A stretch of DNA of 64,000 nt from Streptomyces sp. 6-11-2 (GCF_006540305.1 NZ_BJOR01000001.1:1364001-1428000); one strand, 5' to 3'; shown: positions 38,005 through 46,912, numbered from the stretch's first letter. Notes: generated from the sequence alone by a model not told the origin. Numbers and translations are program-made.

Positions 38005-38970
38005 ATGGTGCAGGAACTGGTGACCGCCGTGATCAGCGCGGGCTGCGTGGGGTTCGTGTACCTCGCCGCGGCGATGCGGGTCGTCAAGCAGTACGAGCGC
38101 GGGGTGGTGTTCCGCCTCGGGCGGCAGACCGGCGAGCCGCGGCCGCCGGGCCTGGCCATGATCATCCCGTTCGCGGACCGGCTCTACAAGGTCAACATGC
38201 AGATCGTCACGCTGCCGATCCCGGCCCAGGAGGGCATCACCCGGGACAACGTGACGGTACGCGTGGACGCGGTCGTCTACTTCAAGGTCGTCGACGCCTC
38301 CAGCGCGCTCATCCGGGTGGAGGACTACAAGTTCGCGGTCTCGCAGATGGCGCAGACGTCCCTGCGCTCGATCATCGGCAAGAGCGACCTGGACGACCTG
38401 CTGTCCAACCGCGAGAAGCTCAACCAGGGGCTGGAGCTGATGATCGACAGCCCGGCCGTCGGGTGGGGCGTGCAGATCGACCGCGTGGAGATCAAGGACG
38501 TCTCCCTGCCGGACACGATGAAGCGGTCCATGGCCCGGCAGGCGGAGGCCGACCGGGACCGGCGCGCCCGCATCATCAACGCGGACGCGGAATTCCAGGC
38601 GTCGAAGAAGCTGGCCGAGGCGGCCCAGCAGATGGCGGACACGCCCGCCGCGCTGCAACTGCGGCTCCTCCAGACCGTGACGGCGGTCGCCGCCGAGAAG
38701 AACTCCACCCTGGTCCTGCCCTTCCCGGTCGAACTGCTGCGCTTCCTGGAGAAGGCCCAGCGGGAGCCGGAGCCGGAGCCGCACCGGAGCCTGGACCGCA
38801 GCGCCGCACCGGCGGCTCCCGGCCCGCCCGAACAGCTGCCGGAGGGTGCGAGGGCAGCCGCGGATGACGGCGACCCCGCCCCCGAGGAGGCACCGATCAC
38901 GCCCGTGCGGAGCACCGCCGACGCGGTCACCCCCGACCCGGACGGCAGCGCGGCCCGCACCAGGAGCTAG
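38005..38970 (+). CDS. SPFH/band-7 (slipin-type) membrane protein
   Basis: The 321-residue protein is an SPFH-domain slipin. It has an N-terminal membrane segment (residues 4-26: ELVTAVISAGCVGFVYLAAA), then VVKQYERGVVFRLGR, ADRLYKVNMQIVTLPIPAQE, TRDNVTVRVDAVVYFKVVD and GVQIDRVEIKDVSLPDTMKR, a coiled-coil stretch (MARQAEADRDRRARIINADA) and a Pro/Glu-rich tail. These proteins form membrane microdomain scaffolds. The ATG at 38005 follows GAGGAG. The usual NfeD partner gene is absent here. Its TAG stop coincides with the first base of the MITE terminal repeat, so the C-terminus may have been set or altered by that insertion. Confidence 0.92.
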   Translation: MVQELVTAVISAGCVGFVYLAAAMRVVKQYERGVVFRLGRQTGEPRPPGLAMIIPFADRLYKVNMQIVTLPIPAQEGITRDNVTVRVDAVVYFKVVDASSALIRVEDYKFAVSQMAQTSLRSIIGKSDLDDLLSNREKLNQGLELMIDSPAVGWGVQIDRVEIKDVSLPDTMKRSMARQAEADRDRRARIINADAEFQASKKLAEAAQQMADTPAALQLRLLQTVTAVAAEKNSTLVLPFPVELLRFLEKAQREPEPEPHRSLDRSAAPAAPGPPEQLPEGARAAADDGDPAPEEAPITPVRSTADAVTPDPDGSAARTRS

Positions 38971-39158
38971 GGTCTTTCGTTTGGATCAGGCCGGATCAGG
39001 GAGCGGGGTCTGGTGCCGTGCATCGCGAGGCGGAGGAGGGCGGCAGGGCGGAGCCGTGCCGACCGACGACAACGCGGCTGGGGGTACCCCCCTGCTCGAA
39101 GAGCTTGGGGGAGCGGTGCCAGGGCCCGCGAGCCCGGCATGATCCAAACGAGAGGCCC
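38970..39158. mobile_element. 189-bp MITE-like element with 19-bp terminal inverted repeats
   Basis: The left end GGGTCTTTCGTTTGGATCA (38970-38988) and the right end (39140-39158) are inverted repeats matching at 17 of 19 positions. The interior has no ORF of note and contains GGGGGTACCCCC-like and CCCCC/GGGGG stems around 39080-39112. The element resembles a non-autonomous family that I recall as widespread between Streptomyces genes. No clean target-site duplication is visible. Its left end starts at the last base of the SPFH stop codon. Confidence 0.8.
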
Positions 39159-39350
39159 AGGTGCCGCGGCGGGCGACGTCTGCCCCTGAAGGAGCGGCGT
39201 CCGACGCGTCAGGAATGCCGGGCGTCGCGACGGGGCGAACGCTGTCCGTCGCGGCACTGGCTTGCCTCCGGCCCATCCCCGTACCCCACCCGTCCCCCGG
39301 TCGGCCCCGCGCGGTGGCGGCGCCGTGGGGCCGTCGTTAGCGTGCGAGGC

Positions 39351-39923
39351 ATGCGCAGCCGGTTCGTGGGGGTTGTCCTGATCGCGACGCTGGGGGGCGT
39401 CGCGGGGTGCGGTGGCGGCGGGGGCTCGGGGGCCGCCACGCCGAGCGACTCCGGCACCGCCTCACTCGGTGCCGCGGGTCGGATCACCGTGTCGAGTCCG
39501 GCGTTCACCGACGGCGGCACCGTTCCCGGCCGCTACACGTGCACCGGGTCGGACGTCTCGCCGCCGCTGGCGTTCTCCGGGGTTCCCGCGGGCACGGCGG
39601 CGCTGGCCCTGCTGGTCGAGGACCGGGACGCCCCGGGAGGCACGTTCACGCACTGGCTGGTCTGGAACATGGACCCGCGCACCACGAGCCTGCCGACGGG
39701 CGCGACCCCGCCGGGAGCCGCCCAGGGGCGCAACGACTTCTCGAAGACGGGCTACAGCGGCCCCTGCCCGCCCCCGGGCAAACCCCACCGCTACGTCTTC
39801 ACGGTGTACGCCGCCGACCGCCGCCTCGCCCTGAGGCCCGACGCCACGGCCGCCGACGTCCGACGCGCGCTGAGCGGCCACACCCTCTCCACCGGCACCC
39901 TCACCGCCCGCTACGGCCGCTGA
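39351..39923 (+). CDS. YbhB/YbcL-type PEBP (Raf-kinase-inhibitor-like) lipoprotein
   Basis: The 190-residue protein has a lipoprotein signal (MRSRFVGVVLIATLGGVAGC, lipobox near residues 17-20), then a Ser/Thr-rich linker and a PEBP domain (about 50-188). Family motifs are TCTGSDVSPPLAFSGV, LLVEDRDAPGGTFTHWLVWN and RNDFSKTGYSGPCPP. The family binds phosphoethanolamine-like anions; bacterial function is mostly unknown. The ATG at 39351 has only GCGAGG directly before it; a GTG at 39342 is possible. It follows the MITE and is probably transcribed alone, ending at a hairpin. Confidence 0.88.
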   Translation: MRSRFVGVVLIATLGGVAGCGGGGGSGAATPSDSGTASLGAAGRITVSSPAFTDGGTVPGRYTCTGSDVSPPLAFSGVPAGTAALALLVEDRDAPGGTFTHWLVWNMDPRTTSLPTGATPPGAAQGRNDFSKTGYSGPCPPPGKPHRYVFTVYAADRRLALRPDATAADVRRALSGHTLSTGTLTARYGR

Positions 39924-39938
39924 GCCGGGACCGCGGCG

Positions 39939-39955
39939 CCCGGCCACCGGCCGGG
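39939..39955 (+). terminator. Hairpin after the PEBP gene
   Basis: CCCGGCC (39939-39945) and GGCCGGG (39949-39955) form a perfect 7-bp stem over an ACC loop 15 bp past the PEBP stop codon. Confidence 0.5.
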
Positions 39956-40009
39956 TGACCGTACCGCCGTGCCGCCGTTCTCGTGATCGGAGAAGGTCAT
40001 ATGTTCATC

Positions 40010-40021
40010 GTGTGATCACAC
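40010..40021. repeat. 12-bp perfect palindrome overlapping the deacetylase start codon
   Basis: GTGTGATCACAC is self-complementary and contains the GTG start (40012-40014) of the deacetylase gene. A four-codon ORF, ATG TTC ATC GTG TGA (40001-40015), overlaps the start. Either could affect initiation; binding by a regulator at the start codon is also possible. Confidence 0.45.
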
Positions 40022-40884
40022 TTGTACGACGCATCACCGCCGTCTGCGCTCTCAGCGCCGCCCTGGCCGCCTGCGGCGGCGGCACCGAGGCGTCCCGCAC
40101 CGGTATGACGGCCCCCGCCACGTCCGCGTCGGCCTCCCCCTCCGCTCCGGCCAGGCCCTCGCCCTCCCGGCCTCCGGCCCTCACCCCGGGACCCGGCGGT
40201 CTGACCCCCGTCTTCAGCCACGGCCCCCGCACCAAGGGGAAGACGGTCGCCCTCACCTTCGACGCCGACATGACCGCCGACGAGGGACCGCGCGCGGCGG
40301 CGGGCGAGCACTTCGACAACCCGGAACTCATCGCCACCCTGCGCGCACTGAAGGCGCCGGCCACGGTGTTCATGACGGGTCGCTGGGCCGAGCAGTACCC
40401 CGACCAGGCCCGCTCCATCGGCAGCGACCCCCTGTTCGAGCTCGCCAACCACTCCTACAGCCACTACGCGTTCACCGCGAACTGCTACGGCCTGCCCAGA
40501 GTGCCCGCCAATCGGATGCGGTCGGACGTGGAGGGCGCGTACGCGGCGTTCCGCAAGGCGGGCGTGCCGCACGCGATGCCGTACTTCCGCTTCCCCGGCG
40601 GCTGCTACGACCAGCAGTCCCTGCGGGCGCTCAGCGGTCTCGGCGTCACCGCGGTGCAGTGGGACGTGGTGAGCGGAGACGCGTTCGCGACGAACGCGGA
40701 CGCCGTGGTCCGGCAGGTCCTGGACGGGGTCAGGCCGGGCTCGGTCGTGGTCATGCACTGCACCCGCAGCGCCGCCCCCACCACCGAGCGCGTGGTGCGC
40801 GCCGTCGTACCGGAGCTGCGCAAGAGGGGCTACCGCCTGGTGAAGGTCTCCGACCTGATCGGCGCCTCGACCGACCGCGCCTGA
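40012..40884 (+). CDS. Polysaccharide deacetylase (NodB-like) lipoprotein
   Basis: The 290-residue secreted lipoprotein removes N-acetyl or O-acetyl groups from chitin-like or peptidoglycan glycans. The N-terminus VITLVRRITAVCALSAALAA ends in a lipobox AAC. After a Ser/Pro linker the NodB domain has VALTFDADMTADEGP (catalytic Asp pair), ELANHSYSHYAF (His metal ligands), RFPGGCYDQQSLRAL and VVVMHCTRSAAPTTERV. The GTG at 40012 lies in a palindrome and has only a distant AGAAGG; the frame upstream of it lacks a better start. It precedes the Pth2 gene by 80 bp. Confidence 0.92.
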   Translation: MITLVRRITAVCALSAALAACGGGTEASRTGMTAPATSASASPSAPARPSPSRPPALTPGPGGLTPVFSHGPRTKGKTVALTFDADMTADEGPRAAAGEHFDNPELIATLRALKAPATVFMTGRWAEQYPDQARSIGSDPLFELANHSYSHYAFTANCYGLPRVPANRMRSDVEGAYAAFRKAGVPHAMPYFRFPGGCYDQQSLRALSGLGVTAVQWDVVSGDAFATNADAVVRQVLDGVRPGSVVVMHCTRSAAPTTERVVRAVVPELRKRGYRLVKVSDLIGASTDRA

Positions 40885-40964
40885 CGGACCGGCCGGCTCT
40901 CGGGGAATCGTCCGCGGGCCGGCGCGCTCCGGCGGCCGGTCACCCGGCTGGCAGACTGGACGCC

Positions 40965-41705
40965 GTGAGCACCGACGAGAGCACCACCGCCACCGCCCCG
41001 CAGGACAGCCCGTTCCGGTCCGAGCCCGGCGCACGCGACCAGGCACGGCAGTTCGTGCTGCCGCTGGTGGTGCGGATCGAGCGGGCCGCTCCCCCGGCCC
41101 GTACGGACGCCCTGGAGACCGCGGCCCGAGCGGTCCTGGTGCTGCTCGCCGACGAGCGCTCGGCCGGTGACGGGGAGTGGGCGCGGGCCGTGCGGGACTG
41201 GCAGGACGCCCGGATCCGCAAGGTGGTGCGGCGGGCGCGCGGCGCCGAGTGGCGGCGGGCCGAGGCCCTCCCCGGCATCACCGTGACCGGGGGGACCGCG
41301 CAGGTGCGGGTCTTTCCGCCCGTGCCGCTGGACGGCTGGCCCAAGGACCTGGCGAGGCTTCAGGTCTCCGGCACCGAGCTGGACGACGCGGAGCCGCCCG
41401 CCGCGCCGGACCCGGCCGTCCCGGTGCTGTGGATGAGCCCCGGCCTGGAGATGTCGGCGGGCAAGGCGATGGCCCAGGCGGGTCACGGCGCCCAGCTCGC
41501 CTGGTGGGAACTGTCCGAGGAGCAGCGCACGGCCTGGCGGGACGCGGGCTTCCCCCTCACCGTCCGCACCGCGGGCCCCGCCCACTGGCGGGACCTCACC
41601 TCCGGCGGACTGCCGGTGGTGCGCGACGCCGGCTTCACGGAGATCGCCCCCGGCTCCTGCACGGTCGTCGCCGACCACCCCGCGCTGCGGCCGGGCCTGA
41701 TCTAG
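40965..41705 (+). CDS. Peptidyl-tRNA hydrolase, Pth2 type
   Basis: The 246-residue protein carries a C-terminal Pth2 domain (about residues 130-246) with LWMSPGLEMSAGKAMAQAGH and GAQLAWWELSEEQ, the signature Lys/Asn-type active site, and TVVADHPALRPGLI at the end. Pth2 releases tRNA from stalled peptidyl-tRNA and is otherwise typical of archaea and eukaryotes; actinobacteria often have it besides bacterial Pth. The N-terminal 130 residues form an additional helical domain (VLPLVVRIERAAPPARTD, RIRKVVRRARGAEWRRAEAL) specific to actinobacterial members. The GTG at 40965 starts VSTDESTTAT. It is cytoplasmic. Confidence 0.85.
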   Translation: MSTDESTTATAPQDSPFRSEPGARDQARQFVLPLVVRIERAAPPARTDALETAARAVLVLLADERSAGDGEWARAVRDWQDARIRKVVRRARGAEWRRAEALPGITVTGGTAQVRVFPPVPLDGWPKDLARLQVSGTELDDAEPPAAPDPAVPVLWMSPGLEMSAGKAMAQAGHGAQLAWWELSEEQRTAWRDAGFPLTVRTAGPAHWRDLTSGGLPVVRDAGFTEIAPGSCTVVADHPALRPGLI

Positions 41706-41899
41706 TGCCGCGACCGTGATGGTTCACCGGCTCGCGACGCCGCCCGGCAAACCCTCCGGTCGCCGAACTGGCTCCCCCGGCGGGCTTAGCTCAAATGTTG
41801 CTCTGAAGGTGCGGGCGGCGGGGTTCGGGTCCCGGCGTCAGGGCCATACCCCGGTCACGTGCGCCGTGTGGAGGCGGGCAAGAGGGGGGCGAGAGCACG

Positions 41900-43300
41900 A
41901 TGGAGCGGCTGGGGACGGGGATCGGGTGGCGGCCGGAGATCGCGGACGCCGTGGAGGAGATGCCGGGCGTCGACTGGGTCGAGGCCGTCGCCGAGAACGT
42001 GTGTCCCGCACACCTTCCCGAGTCACTGCTGCGCCTGCGCCGCCGCGGGGTGACCGTGGTGCCGCACGGGGTCTCGCTCGGCCTCGGCGGGGCCGACCGG
42101 CCGGACGAGGGCCGGCTGACCGCCCTCGCCGAGCGGGCGCAGGCGCTCGGCTCGCCGCTGGTGACCGAGCACATCGCGTTCGTGCGCGCGGGCGGCGTAC
42201 TGACCGCCTCCCCGCGGCTGGAAGCCGGGCATCTGCTGCCCGTGCCGCGCACCCGCGACGCCCTCGACGTGCTGTGCGAGAACGTCCGGATCGCGCAGGA
42301 GGCGCTGCCCGTGCCGCTCGCCGTGGAGAACATCGCCGCGCTGCTGGCCTGGCCGGACGAGGAGCTGACGGAGGGCCAGTTCCTGTACGAGCTGGCCGAC
42401 CGCACGGGTGTGAGGCTGCTGATCGACGTCGCCAATCTGCACACCAACCACGTCAACCGGGGAGAGGACCCGGCCCGGGCGCTGGCCGAACTCCCCCTCG
42501 AAGCCCTCGCGTACGTCCATGTGGCGGGCGGCCTCGAACGCGACGGTGTCTGGCACGACAGCCACGCACACCCGGTGCCGCGGCCGGTCCTCGACATCCT
42601 GACCGACCTCGCCTCACGCGTCGCCCCGCCGGGGGTCCTGCTGGAGCGCGACGAGAACTTCCCCGAACCGGCTGAGTTGGAGCGGGAGTTGGCGGTCATC
42701 GGAACAGCGGTGGAGTCGGGGCGTACGACGGCCCGGCGGGCGGCCGACCCCGCCCCGGCCCCCACTCCAACCCCCGGTCCCGGCCCTGACCCCGACCCCG
42801 GCCCCGCCACCGGCCCCGGCCAGGCGCCGGACGCCGGCGGCCGCGGTGCGCCCGGACCGGATCCGCGGGCGGCCGGCGGCACCGGGCCCGCCCGGCAGCG
42901 GCTCGCTCTCGCACAGACCTCGCTGCTGTCGGCGCTCGTCGCCGGGACGCCCGCGCCGGAGGGGTTCGACCGGGTGCGCATCGGCGTGCAGGCGCGGTCG
43001 CTGGCCGCGAAGCGGGCGGACGTCGTGGCCAAGGTGGCTCCCGAACTGACGGTGTTGCTCGGCGAGGGGTACCGGACCGCGTTCCTCGCGTACGCGCAGA
43101 GGCACCCGATGACCGGCGGCTACCGGCAGGACGCCCTGGACTTCGCGGAGTCGCTGCTGCTCGCCGACGGGCCCCGGAACGCGGGCATCCGGCGGGAGTT
43201 GCGGGAGTGGTGGCTGGACCGCTCGGGGCCGGCGCCGCGGTCGCGCCGACCGGCGGTACGGGTGGCCCGCGCGGCCCAGCGGGTGCTGCTGCGCCGCTGA
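41900..43300 (+). CDS. DUF692 multinuclear non-heme iron enzyme with C-terminal partner-like domain
   Basis: The 466-residue protein has an N-terminal DUF692 TIM barrel (about 1-275). Likely Fe ligands appear in [70 protein letters not shown] and [10 protein letters not shown]. Family members (MbnB, TglH, ChrH) install oxidative changes on Cys or other residues of small peptides. A Pro/Gly/Asp linker (about 285-335) is followed by a helical domain ([54 protein letters not shown]) that resembles DUF2063-type partner proteins. The ATG at 41900 has GGGGGCGAGAG before it. A TIGR04222-type membrane-protein gene follows 117 bp later, a pairing I recall in other Streptomyces. Confidence 0.9.
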   Translation: MERLGTGIGWRPEIADAVEEMPGVDWVEAVAENVCPAHLPESLLRLRRRGVTVVPHGVSLGLGGADRPDEGRLTALAERAQALGSPLVTEHIAFVRAGGVLTASPRLEAGHLLPVPRTRDALDVLCENVRIAQEALPVPLAVENIAALLAWPDEELTEGQFLYELADRTGVRLLIDVANLHTNHVNRGEDPARALAELPLEALAYVHVAGGLERDGVWHDSHAHPVPRPVLDILTDLASRVAPPGVLLERDENFPEPAELERELAVIGTAVESGRTTARRAADPAPAPTPTPGPGPDPDPGPATGPGQAPDAGGRGAPGPDPRAAGGTGPARQRLALAQTSLLSALVAGTPAPEGFDRVRIGVQARSLAAKRADVVAKVAPELTVLLGEGYRTAFLAYAQRHPMTGGYRQDALDFAESLLLADGPRNAGIRRELREWWLDRSGPAPRSRRPAVRVARAAQRVLLRR

Positions 43301-43417
43301 GCCCGGCCACGACGCCCTGACCTCGGAAAACAAACGGAACGTCACATACCGGCCACACTCTGTCCGGATGGCGAACAAGGCATGGCGTTTCCCAGGCCTC
43401 TGGCATAGAAACGCGTC

Positions 43418-44242
43418 ATGTTCTGGGTCCTTCTCCTGCTCCTGGCCTGGGCCTTCGCGGGCACGGCGTGCCTGCGGCTGTGCCTGGCCGCGGTACGCGC
43501 CGCGGCCGTCGACGTGGACGCGGGCCGGGGCCGCGATCTGACGCTCTATGAGGCGGCGTTCCTCTCGGGCGGACCGGCGCGGGTCGCCGATCTGACCCTG
43601 GTCTCCATGGCGCGCCAGCGCCGGCTGCTGCTCGCGCACACCGGCTGGGCGACGGTCGTGGATCCCCGCGGGCGGGACGAGATGGAGCGCTCCGTCATAG
43701 GGGCGATCGGCCCGGAGGGACAGTCCCGGATCGCGCCGGTGCGCGCGGCCGCGGCCACCGCGGACGCGGTGCGCGGCCTCGCCGACCGGCTCGTCAGCGC
43801 CGGTCTCGCCGTGCCGGACGGGGACGGGTCCACGATCGCGGCCGGGGTCCGCCGGGTGCGGACGGCCACGCTGGCCGTGCTCGCCCTGGGCGCGACCGCG
43901 CTGCTGCTGCCCGGCCCGACCGGGATGCCCCGCGAGCTGATCGCCCTGTGGTTCGCGCTGCCGCTCACGCTCACCCTGAGCTGCCTGGCCATCGCCCGCT
44001 TCGAGGTCCACCCGTACTCGCGTTGGGCGTCCCCGGCCGGACAGCGCCTGCTCGGCGCGCTGAACCGGCGGGTGGACGGCGCCGGTGACGAGCGTACGTA
44101 TCTGGCGTCCGTGGCCGTACACGGCATCAGCGCGATCGGCGAACCGAACCTGCGTGCGGCCTTCGCCCATCGCGACCAGCCCTCGCCCGACCGTCCCTCG
44201 CACGGCGGGCCCCCGCACGGCCGGGCCCTCCGGGACGGGTAG
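43418..44242 (+). CDS. TIGR04222-type membrane protein, partner of the DUF692 enzyme
   Basis: The 274-residue protein starts MFWVLLLLLAWAFAGTACL, a membrane helix or signal, followed by LTLYEAAFLSGGPARVADLT (the conserved TIGR04222 core) and RRLLLAHTGWATVVDPRGRD. Two more helices lie near residues 155-200 (TLAVLALGATALLLPG and LIALWFALPLTLTLSCLAI). The C-terminal tail is Pro/His/Gly-rich (SPDRPSHGGPPHGRALRDG). Relatives often end in Gly/Cys-rich low-complexity tails that could be modified by a DUF692 enzyme; this one has no Cys in its tail. Function is not known. A CGGAAC then CTGTCC pattern 55-80 bp upstream may be a sigma-factor-like promoter. Confidence 0.8.
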   Translation: MFWVLLLLLAWAFAGTACLRLCLAAVRAAAVDVDAGRGRDLTLYEAAFLSGGPARVADLTLVSMARQRRLLLAHTGWATVVDPRGRDEMERSVIGAIGPEGQSRIAPVRAAAATADAVRGLADRLVSAGLAVPDGDGSTIAAGVRRVRTATLAVLALGATALLLPGPTGMPRELIALWFALPLTLTLSCLAIARFEVHPYSRWASPAGQRLLGALNRRVDGAGDERTYLASVAVHGISAIGEPNLRAAFAHRDQPSPDRPSHGGPPHGRALRDG

Positions 44243-44267
44243 CCCGCGACGCGACCGGCCCGGGCCA

Positions 44268-44323
44268 GGGCCAACGGGCGTATGGGCCAACGGGCGTGGG
44301 GGCGTACGGGCCAACGGGCATAC
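44268..44323. repeat. Three direct repeats GGGCCAACGGGC
   Basis: GGGCCAACGGGC occurs at 44268, 44284 and 44308, each followed by GTAT, GTGG or ATAC variants. Spacing is 16 and 24 bp. They lie in the 237-bp gap between the TIGR04222 gene and the S33 peptidase gene and could be a regulator-binding cluster for the secreted peptidase or slippage product. Confidence 0.7.
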
Positions 44324-44479
44324 AGACAGCGGTGCGGGCCGGAGCGCGCGCCCGGCACCAGCGCTCGCGCGGGGCGCGACGGGCGCATCGGCGCCGACAC
44401 CGGCGGGACGGTGCTTGCCCTCCCCACCGGGGCGACGAAACATCCCTTCTGTCGCTGCCGTGCACCGAAGGGATACGCG

Positions 44480-46138
44480 ATGACCGCTGCCGCCGTCTGG
44501 ACGGCCGCCGGGTCCCTGGTCCTCACCGCCCTCGCCGGCGCCCCGTCCTCGGGCGCCGCGCGCCTTCCCGGCACCGCGGCGGAACTGCGCGGCACCGTCG
44601 TGGCAGCGGCGCGCGCCCGCGCGGCCGGAATCGACTTCGGCGCGTGCCCGAAGGCGCGGGACCTGCCCGGCACCCTGGAGTGCGGCACGGTCCCGGTGCC
44701 CCTCGACTACGCGCACCCCGACGGCGAGCGGATCCGGCTCTCCGTCAGCCGGGTGCGGGCCACCCACACGGACCCTCGCAACAGCAAGCGCAGAGTGCCC
44801 CGTCAGGGCGCCCTGGTGTTCAACCCGGGCGGTCCGGGCGCCGACGGCACCTCCTTCCCGCTCATGGGCCTGCTGCCGGAGTGGAAGCGCGTCGCCGCCG
44901 CGTACGACCTCGTCGGCTACGCCCCGCGCGGGGTGGGCCGGTCGGCCCCGCTGTCCTGCCAGGACCCGAAGGGCTTCTTCAAGGCGCCCGCACCCGCGCC
45001 GACGCACCCCTCACGGGCGTACAAGGAGCGGCGCGTCACCGAGGCCAAGGCGTACGCGAGCGGCTGCGCCCGGCGCGCGGGCCAGGCGCTGCGGCACTAC
45101 AACTCCCTCAACAACGCCCGCGACCTGGACGTGCTGCGGGCGGCGCTGGGTGAGGACCGGCTGACGTTCGTGGGCGCCTCGTACGGCACCTACTTCGGCG
45201 CGCTGTACGCCACGCTGTTCCCCTCGCACGTACGCCGGATGGTCTTCGACGCGGCGGTGAACCCGGCGCCCGAACGGATCTGGTACCGCAACAACCTGGA
45301 CCAGTCGGCCGCGTTCGAGGCGCGCTGGGCGGACTTCCGGGAGTGGACGGCCCGGCACGACGACGTGTACGCGCTGGGCCGCACGGCCGGGCAGGTGCAG
45401 AGGAGCTACGACAGGGCGCGGGCGCGGCTCGCCGCCGAACCGGCGGGCGGCTCGGTGGGGCCGGGGCAGTTGCAGGGCCTGTTCCTGACGGCCGGGTACT
45501 ACGACGACCACTGGCCGGGCAGCGCCGAGGCCCTGTCGGCGTATCTGAAGGGCGACCCCGAGCCGCTGGTCGCGCTGGCGGCCCCGCACCGGGAGGGGGC
45601 CGCCGAGGCGGAGAACGGCAACGCGGTCTACACGGCCGTGGAGTGCAACGACGCTGCCTGGCCGGCGGACTTCGAGGTCTGGGACCGGGACAACACGCGG
45701 CTCGCGCGGGTGGCGCCGTTCGAGACCTGGAGCAATGTGTGGGCGAACCTGCCGTGCGCCTACTGGAAGGCACCCCGGCAGCGGCCCCTGGATGTGCGGA
45801 CCTGGCCGGGTGAGCTGCCGCCGACGCTGATCCTGGCCGCCGAACGGGACGCGGCCGCGCCGTACGACGGTGCCCTCGAGCTGCGCCGGCGCCTGGCCGG
45901 TTCGGTGCTGGTGACCGAGCGGGGCGCGGGCACGCACGGCATCGCGGGCGGGCCGAACGCGTGCGTCAACGCGTATCTGGACGCCTACCTGCTCCAGGGC
46001 CGCCTGCCGGTGCGGCAGGCGGCGTGCGCCCCGCGCGCGGAGCCGAGGCCGGACGGCCCGACCTTCCACGAGTCCCGGGCACGCCAACTGCGTGAGGCCC
46101 TGAAGAACGCCACCGGCCGGCCCGGCGCCACCCGCTGA
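44480..46138 (+). CDS. Secreted alpha/beta-hydrolase, tripeptidyl-aminopeptidase type (S33)
   Basis: The 552-residue enzyme resembles Streptomyces tripeptidyl aminopeptidase (Tap) and Slp-type S33 proteases. A signal sequence (MTAAAVWTAAGSLVLTALAG) precedes a mature chain with VPLDYAHPDGERIRLSVSRV, ALVFNPGGPGADGTSF, VGASYGTYFGALYATLFP (nucleophile Ser in GxSxG), and a C-terminal segment with LILAAERDAAAPYDGA (Asp) and RGAGTHGIAGGPNACVNAYL (His). It probably releases tripeptides from secreted proteins. The ATG at 44480 follows GAAGGGA. It lies downstream of the GGGCCAACGGGC repeats and ends at a bidirectional terminator. Confidence 0.88.
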   Translation: MTAAAVWTAAGSLVLTALAGAPSSGAARLPGTAAELRGTVVAAARARAAGIDFGACPKARDLPGTLECGTVPVPLDYAHPDGERIRLSVSRVRATHTDPRNSKRRVPRQGALVFNPGGPGADGTSFPLMGLLPEWKRVAAAYDLVGYAPRGVGRSAPLSCQDPKGFFKAPAPAPTHPSRAYKERRVTEAKAYASGCARRAGQALRHYNSLNNARDLDVLRAALGEDRLTFVGASYGTYFGALYATLFPSHVRRMVFDAAVNPAPERIWYRNNLDQSAAFEARWADFREWTARHDDVYALGRTAGQVQRSYDRARARLAAEPAGGSVGPGQLQGLFLTAGYYDDHWPGSAEALSAYLKGDPEPLVALAAPHREGAAEAENGNAVYTAVECNDAAWPADFEVWDRDNTRLARVAPFETWSNVWANLPCAYWKAPRQRPLDVRTWPGELPPTLILAAERDAAAPYDGALELRRRLAGSVLVTERGAGTHGIAGGPNACVNAYLDAYLLQGRLPVRQAACAPRAEPRPDGPTFHESRARQLREALKNATGRPGATR

Positions 46139-46143
46139 CCGAG

Positions 46144-46172
46144 CCGGTCCCGGGGTCCGGCCCCGGGACCGG
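46144..46172. terminator. Bidirectional terminator between hydrolase and hemQ
   Basis: CCGGTCCCGGGG (46144-46155) and CCCCGGGACCGG (46161-46172) form a perfect 12-bp stem over TCCGG. It lies between convergent genes ending at 46138 and 46181. Confidence 0.8.
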
Positions 46173-46180
46173 GCCGGGTG

Positions 46181-46912
46181 TCAGGCCAGACCCGCCACCA
46201 GCTCGGCGATGTCCTTGCGGCGCCCGGTGAAGAACGGGATCTCCTCGCGGACGTGCCGGCGGGCCTCCGAGGCGCGCAGGTGCCGCATGAGGTCGACGAT
46301 GCGATGCAGCTCGTCGGCCTCGAAGGCGAGGACCCACTCGTAGTCGCCGAGGGAGAAGGACGCGACCGTGTTGGCCCGCACGTCCGGGTAGCCCCGGGCC
46401 ATCTTGCCGTGGTCGGCGAGCATGCGGCGGCGGTCCTCGTCGGGCAGCAGGTACCAGTCGTAGGAGCGCACGAAGGGATAGACGCTGACGTAGTCGCGCG
46501 GCGTCTCGTCGGCGAGGAACGCCGGGATGTGCGAGCGGTTGAACTCGGCGGGACGGTGCAGCGCCATGTTCGACCACACCGGCTCCAGCGCGCGGCCGAG
46601 CCTCGTGCGGCGGAAGAGGTTGTACGCCTCCTGGAGCTGGTCGCTGGTCTCGGCGTGCCACCAGATCATGAGGTCGGCGTCGGCGCGCAGGCCCGAGAGG
46701 TCGTACGTGCCGCGGATGGTCACGTCCTTGGCGGCGAGCTGGTCGAACAGTTCCTGGACCTCGTCCGCGTAACCCGCGCGGTCCTCGGGAAGCAGGTCCT
46801 TCAGCTTGAAGACGGACCACAGCGTGTAGCGGATGACCTCGTTGAGGTCCTTGGCCAGCTTGCCCTTGTTCGGGATCCTGCCGGAGTCGGTGGTAGGAGC
46901 GTCGTCACTCAT
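46181..46912 (-). CDS. hemQ: Coproheme decarboxylase HemQ (ChdC)
   Basis: HemQ uses peroxide to decarboxylate coproheme to heme b, the last step of the actinobacterial coproporphyrin-dependent heme route. The 243-residue protein shows [34 protein letters not shown], the proximal-side [23 protein letters not shown] and [17 protein letters not shown], all typical. Length is normal. The hemY gene lies immediately upstream with a 4-bp gap, so the two are one transcription unit carrying successive reactions. Confidence 0.96.
   Translation of the reverse strand: MSDDAPTTDSGRIPNKGKLAKDLNEVIRYTLWSVFKLKDLLPEDRAGYADEVQELFDQLAAKDVTIRGTYDLSGLRADADLMIWWHAETSDQLQEAYNLFRRTRLGRALEPVWSNMALHRPAEFNRSHIPAFLADETPRDYVSVYPFVRSYDWYLLPDEDRRRMLADHGKMARGYPDVRANTVASFSLGDYEWVLAFEADELHRIVDLMRHLRASEARRHVREEIPFFTGRRKDIAELVAGLA

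Noticed and set aside
41775..41850. tRNA-like text (GGGCTTAGCTCAAATG, GGGTTCGGGTCCC) before the DUF692 gene
   Set aside because: The T-arm-like part has a mismatch, the acceptor ends do not pair and no D-arm or anticodon arm folds, so it is not a tRNA; a degraded remnant cannot be excluded.
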